This document shows positions 60,176 through 64,000 of a stretch of 64,000 nt of DNA, one piece after another; within the stretch, counting starts at the first letter, position 1, and each line of letters starts with the position of its first letter. The DNA comes from Drosophila miranda. Taxonomy: Eukaryota; Arthropoda; Insecta; Diptera; Drosophilidae. The translations under genes were made by a program, and so were the position numbers. The notes under the pieces were generated by a model. The model had not been told where the DNA came from and made no database searches. It worked only from the letters and a program-made list of their open reading frames with translations. Location of the stretch: positions 9,734,001-9,798,000 of the forward strand of contig NC_046674.1 of assembly GCF_003369915.1 (NCBI RefSeq), in the 5' to 3' direction.

Positions 60176-63100
60176 TTCTTTGCCGCATTTAAGCCACATC
60201 GAATCAATATCTCCAGGTCAAAACTTAATTGTATCCTCGAAAGCATCTGTATCTGCATTTGTGACGTCTGTGGACATTTCTAGCGCCAAAACAAATAATG
60301 TTGAAAACTTTTCAAGCAGCAAAAACTTCTTCAAGTCGCCCAGAGTTCTCTTCAAGGAAGGAGGAGAGGAGGAGACGAGACGAGAAAAGAAAAGAAAAGC
60401 GCTTAGCAAATTGAAATCAAACAGTTTAGCATAAATGCGCATAAATGTCGAAAGCTGTCATCAAACACATTTCTTATTTTGTCATATGCTCGTACATTTA
60501 TTCTCCCCCGTATTCCGTATTCCGCAGTCCGTATTTGGGGGAATATTAAAATAAATAGCAAAAGCTTAGAATACACAGACAGGGAGCAGGACACGCACTC
60601 ATGAGGATGAAGGGATATTCTTTATACGCATATCTAGGATCCTTTTAGCTGGGCGTAGGGGCGCAGCACGTGGTATTTGCTTAGGAGGCGAGAACACGCA
60701 TTTCTCTTCTTTCTTCTTCAGCATAACTTTCAACGAGTTCTGAGCCTCAGAGATACAGGGGAGCCACCTCCTGAACATCCAACATTCGCACGTCATCATC
60801 ATCATCGGGGAAGAGCGGAAAACGGAGGGCAAACGTTGCGTATGCCTCATATTACGTATACGCCACCACTGACGCGTCGGTTGGGGCAGGAGAGGGCGTT
60901 GGGAAAGCGCTCTTCAAATATGCGTAGGCCGCATACATATCTACAGCACTGTGTGTCCTTGAGAGCCATTGTATGTGTGTGTGGGGGGGGGCGTCTGCGG
61001 CAGGCACCTTTTCTCCAGCACCTTTTGCACCATTTTCCCACTGCTTTCCGCATTGTATGGACCCTCCGACGACGAGCTTGTCCTCCCCCCCACCCCCTAC
61101 ACAGCCCCCCCCCTTCGCCCAGCTTTCTGCTTAAGCGCATATCCTGCGTCGTCATCCCTCGCTTGATGCGTAGTTAGTTGTCTGCCGATTTTGTGGCCTA
61201 AGCTTTTATTTTATTGTGCCGCCCACACAATAGCGCCCACTGTTAATCCCCTCACCTCCCCGCTCCCGCTCCCGATATGTCTGGGCCTGCCCCAAATGCC
61301 GACGCCGCAACGCACACACAGACAGTGGGGACAGCGGAAACAGCGGAGACGGAGGGGGGGCAGGCGAGTGGGGCAGGCGGCAGGAGTTTTCCCATGCAAC
61401 GTAATTTTGTGGAAATTCCATGGAAAATAAGGTAGATTTCAGTCACGCTACCAAGCCCAAGGATTACGTAGGGATATTCGAGTACAATCAGACATTTAAG
61501 GATACCAATTGCGAAGGAAAATGCACCTCAATCTATAAGATACAGATATCATCGAAAGTTCAGTAGAAAGGATGATTAATATGGCAAAATCTTACAAAAT
61601 CTTGGACCAAAAATAGTTGAAAAAGAACAAATATTGATGAATATTCGTCTCAAAGTCAAAAGGCCAGACCTGGACCAGCCCTTGCTTCCGATGGCTGTTT
61701 CTAGTAGGGTATTCCTAAAGGTCGTCTTGGCCGAATCCTGTTTTTGGCAACTGGCAGGCGGCTGGCAGCTGGCGGCTGTCGGCTGTCGGCTGGCTGTGAA
61801 ATGTTTGCCGGGATATTTAGTCTACGGATCTTGAAGGTTAAATATATGTATGTGCGGGAGAGAGAACACCTTTTGTATATCCCATGGGCATTATGCAGTC
61901 GCCTGTTGTTCGCCCTACCTGTCGTTTCCCCCCCAATCCCCCGACCCCCCTCCCTGCTATGTACGTCTGTCTGTCTGTCTGCCAGCTTGTCTGGCAGTTT
62001 TCTGACTTGTTTGCCAAATGGCGTACAAGATATTTATGCATATTAAAACAATTTGCTTATTATGCCTGAATAATTGAGTGAGTAGCAGCTCAGAGTACAG
62101 CTATGGCGACAGCGACAGCGACGACAAGAACCTCATGCCACGAATAACGAATCTGCATCTCAATCTGAATCGGAATCGGAATCGGAATCTGTTGGGGAGA
62201 ACGAGAGAGAGAGCGAGAGAGACAGCCTCTGGAAACAAGCGGTATGAATATATTAGCAGCAGTTCGGTTCGGTTCGGTTTGGTTTGGGTTTTGGTTTTTG
62301 GGTTGGCAAACGGTTCGGCTACGTAATATTTGCCTACCATTACATTGGACAAAACGTCTCTGCGTGAGCGTCGGCGTCAGCGTCAGCATCAGGGTCTGCG
62401 TCAACGTCAACGTCTACGTCTAGGGGTCTACGTAGATGTCTGGGAATCTGGGGATCTACGTCTGAAAAGTGGGTCTGGAACTGTGACTGCTGTCTGCTGG
62501 CTGCTCTCTGTGGCGACATCGAAGCGCAAACTTCAACAAAGCGTTAATTAATACTCGCAAATGTTTGCGCTTCGTCTGGCAATAAAAAAGTTAAGCGAGA
62601 CAACGGGCCAGGGCAAACACAGGTCCGTCCGCCCCTTCCCCATCCCCTCCCCATCCCCATCCCCGTCACCGTTTCACCACTCACTCAGTCAGTCATTCTG
62701 TCTGTCTGCCTGTCTGTAACCCCCTTTGCCGTGCCACCTAGAGGCAGTCGCGAAATAATAAAAATACATTAAAAAAAAAGATACGATAGGGAACAAAGTC
62801 TCGTCATAAGTCAAATAAAAAGCGCAGCGGCGGCGGTGGCGGTGGCGGCGGCGGCGGCGGCAACTGTGTCGGAAGTGGCAGATGCGGCAGAGGAGCGGTG
62901 GGGAGCGGGGGGAGCGGCGGCGTCGAGTCATCCGATGAATAGGCGCGCACTCAATTTTCCGCTGCTCGCAAAATAATTGTGGCCCACAAAAGGCAGACAG
63001 GTGAGAGTGAGGAGAGCGAGGGGGGGCGGGGTGCCGAAGGGGCAGCAGGTGAGCAAAGGGTGAAATTAGAGCCGTCGTATGGCGGGGCTGCAGCAACAGT

Positions 63101-64000
63101 TACGTCACCGAGTGGAGGCACAGAGCAGAGCAAACATCTCCCAAGCGGGAAGGAATCCTGGGAAGGGAGTCCTTGATGTCGCGGGGATCGGGGGATACCC
63201 AAGAAACTGTTCGGATTCCGGGTATTCTAGAGAGACGCTTACTTTTGCAGGAAAATAGTGGAAAATAATGGGTATCTCAGGTTCATTTCCTGGATTCCTG
63301 GAAAACAATGCTGGACTGATGGATATCCAAGGCTTTTCAGGCTTCAGTAGTCGAAGGAATCATCCCATAGAGGGATTAGCAATGGAACCATCATGGGCAT
63401 GGGTTTCATTTCATCCATTGACTGCGATTCTTAGTTGATCTTTCCCCTCTCCATCATTTCTTCCATACAGGGTGCTTTTTCCATTACCATCAAGTACAGT
63501 CCCAGACACTGTTCCTCCTCCGGCTTGATCCATCGCTGCCGCTGCCGCCTGCCGCCTGCCACTTCGCAGACGGAAACTTTTATTTGACGGCATCAATCAG
63601 TCTCCGCACTGTCTGCCCCCCCCAGGCCCCTGGCCAAGCCCCTGCCACTGCCCTTCTGGTGCAGACCGTCTGGTCCCTTTTGTTGCCCCCAAAAGTGATC
63701 CAAAGTGCATGGACGGGGCATGGGGCAGCAACAGACAGAGGCAGAGATGCCGACGCCGACGCAGCCACAGTCGCAGTCATTTTTAATGTCTCGACCCCAA
63801 AAGGGAGGCACAGAGTGCACAGAGGGGAGCAGGGAGGGCGGGGCTGCTTTGAGGTGACTATAGAGGGGAGAGAGGGGCGCTGTGGTCCGTCGTTCTCTGC
63901 AGACGACGCCGGCAATCATCAATTTCTCAGTGTCGCATTAGTTTTCATTAATTTTGAACGGCGGCGACGGCATCGGCATCGGCATCGGCGAAACCCCAGC
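60176..64000. other. right-end non-coding stretch
   Basis: No gene is supported. Poly-G/C tracts near 60.98 and 61.1 kb, GGCTGTC units near 61.77 kb, CGTCAGCGT units near 62.37 kb and a GGCGGC array at about 62826-62861 are present. The open frames encode repeat translations. Confidence 0.45.

Overview
The window is animal nuclear DNA from a Drosophila species. Intron-containing genes with GTRAGT/AG splice sites, AATAAA polyadenylation signals, DREF-type TATCGATA promoter motifs and dense CAG, CA and GAGA microsatellites all point that way. The gene set (gamma-glutamyl hydrolase, Hsc20, MED10, a PDCD5 homologue, a TMX3-like disulfide isomerase, and the UTP4/cirhin homologue l(3)72Dn) matches, from memory, polytene region 72D of D. 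melanogaster 3L (Muller element D). The large, microsatellite-rich intergenic DNA would fit an obscura-group fly, where element D is XR. That last point is inference, and no searches were run.

Layout. 1-4.9 kb: a TATA promoter and a single-exon gene for an unrecognised 336-aa low-complexity protein, followed by a long 3' region with a 308-bp tandem duplication that carries the poly(A) signal. 4.9-14.6 kb: no gene supported. 14.6-20 kb: two gamma-glutamyl hydrolase paralogues on the minus strand, one without a signal peptide and one with a signal peptide and a GPI-anchor-like tail. 20.4-28 kb: a tight block of conserved housekeeping genes: Hsc20 (-), an intron-containing tRNA-Ile(UAU) (-), MED10 (-), PDCD5 (+), TMX3-like (-) and l(3)72Dn/UTP4 (+). 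MED10/PDCD5 and TMX3/UTP4 are divergent pairs, and PDCD5/TMX3 are convergent. 28-36 kb: no gene seen; it holds simple repeats and one AT-rich island with a protein-like relic. 36.2-40.8 kb: a probable untranslated leader exon and a large first coding exon of a gene that leaves the window on the right. Its location and signal-peptide-like start make Notum the best guess. 40.8-64 kb: probably its giant first intron or intergenic DNA. It holds a decayed Tc1/mariner transposase end at 41.4-41.7 kb, three tandem DUF1091 (DM8) secreted-protein genes on the minus strand at 52.8-56.1 kb, and clusters of CGATA motifs.

How the genes relate. The housekeeping block covers iron-sulfur cluster transfer (Hsc20), transcription (MED10), rRNA processing (UTP4), ER oxidative folding (TMX3-like) and folate/antifolate polyglutamate hydrolysis (the two hydrolases). 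They share compact promoters rather than one pathway. The DUF1091 trio is a lineage-type tandem expansion with identical exon structure.

No CRISPR arrays, rRNA genes or recognisable LTR or virus-derived elements were seen. Exon boundaries were read by eye from splice consensus, frame continuity and, where paralogues exist, conserved positions.
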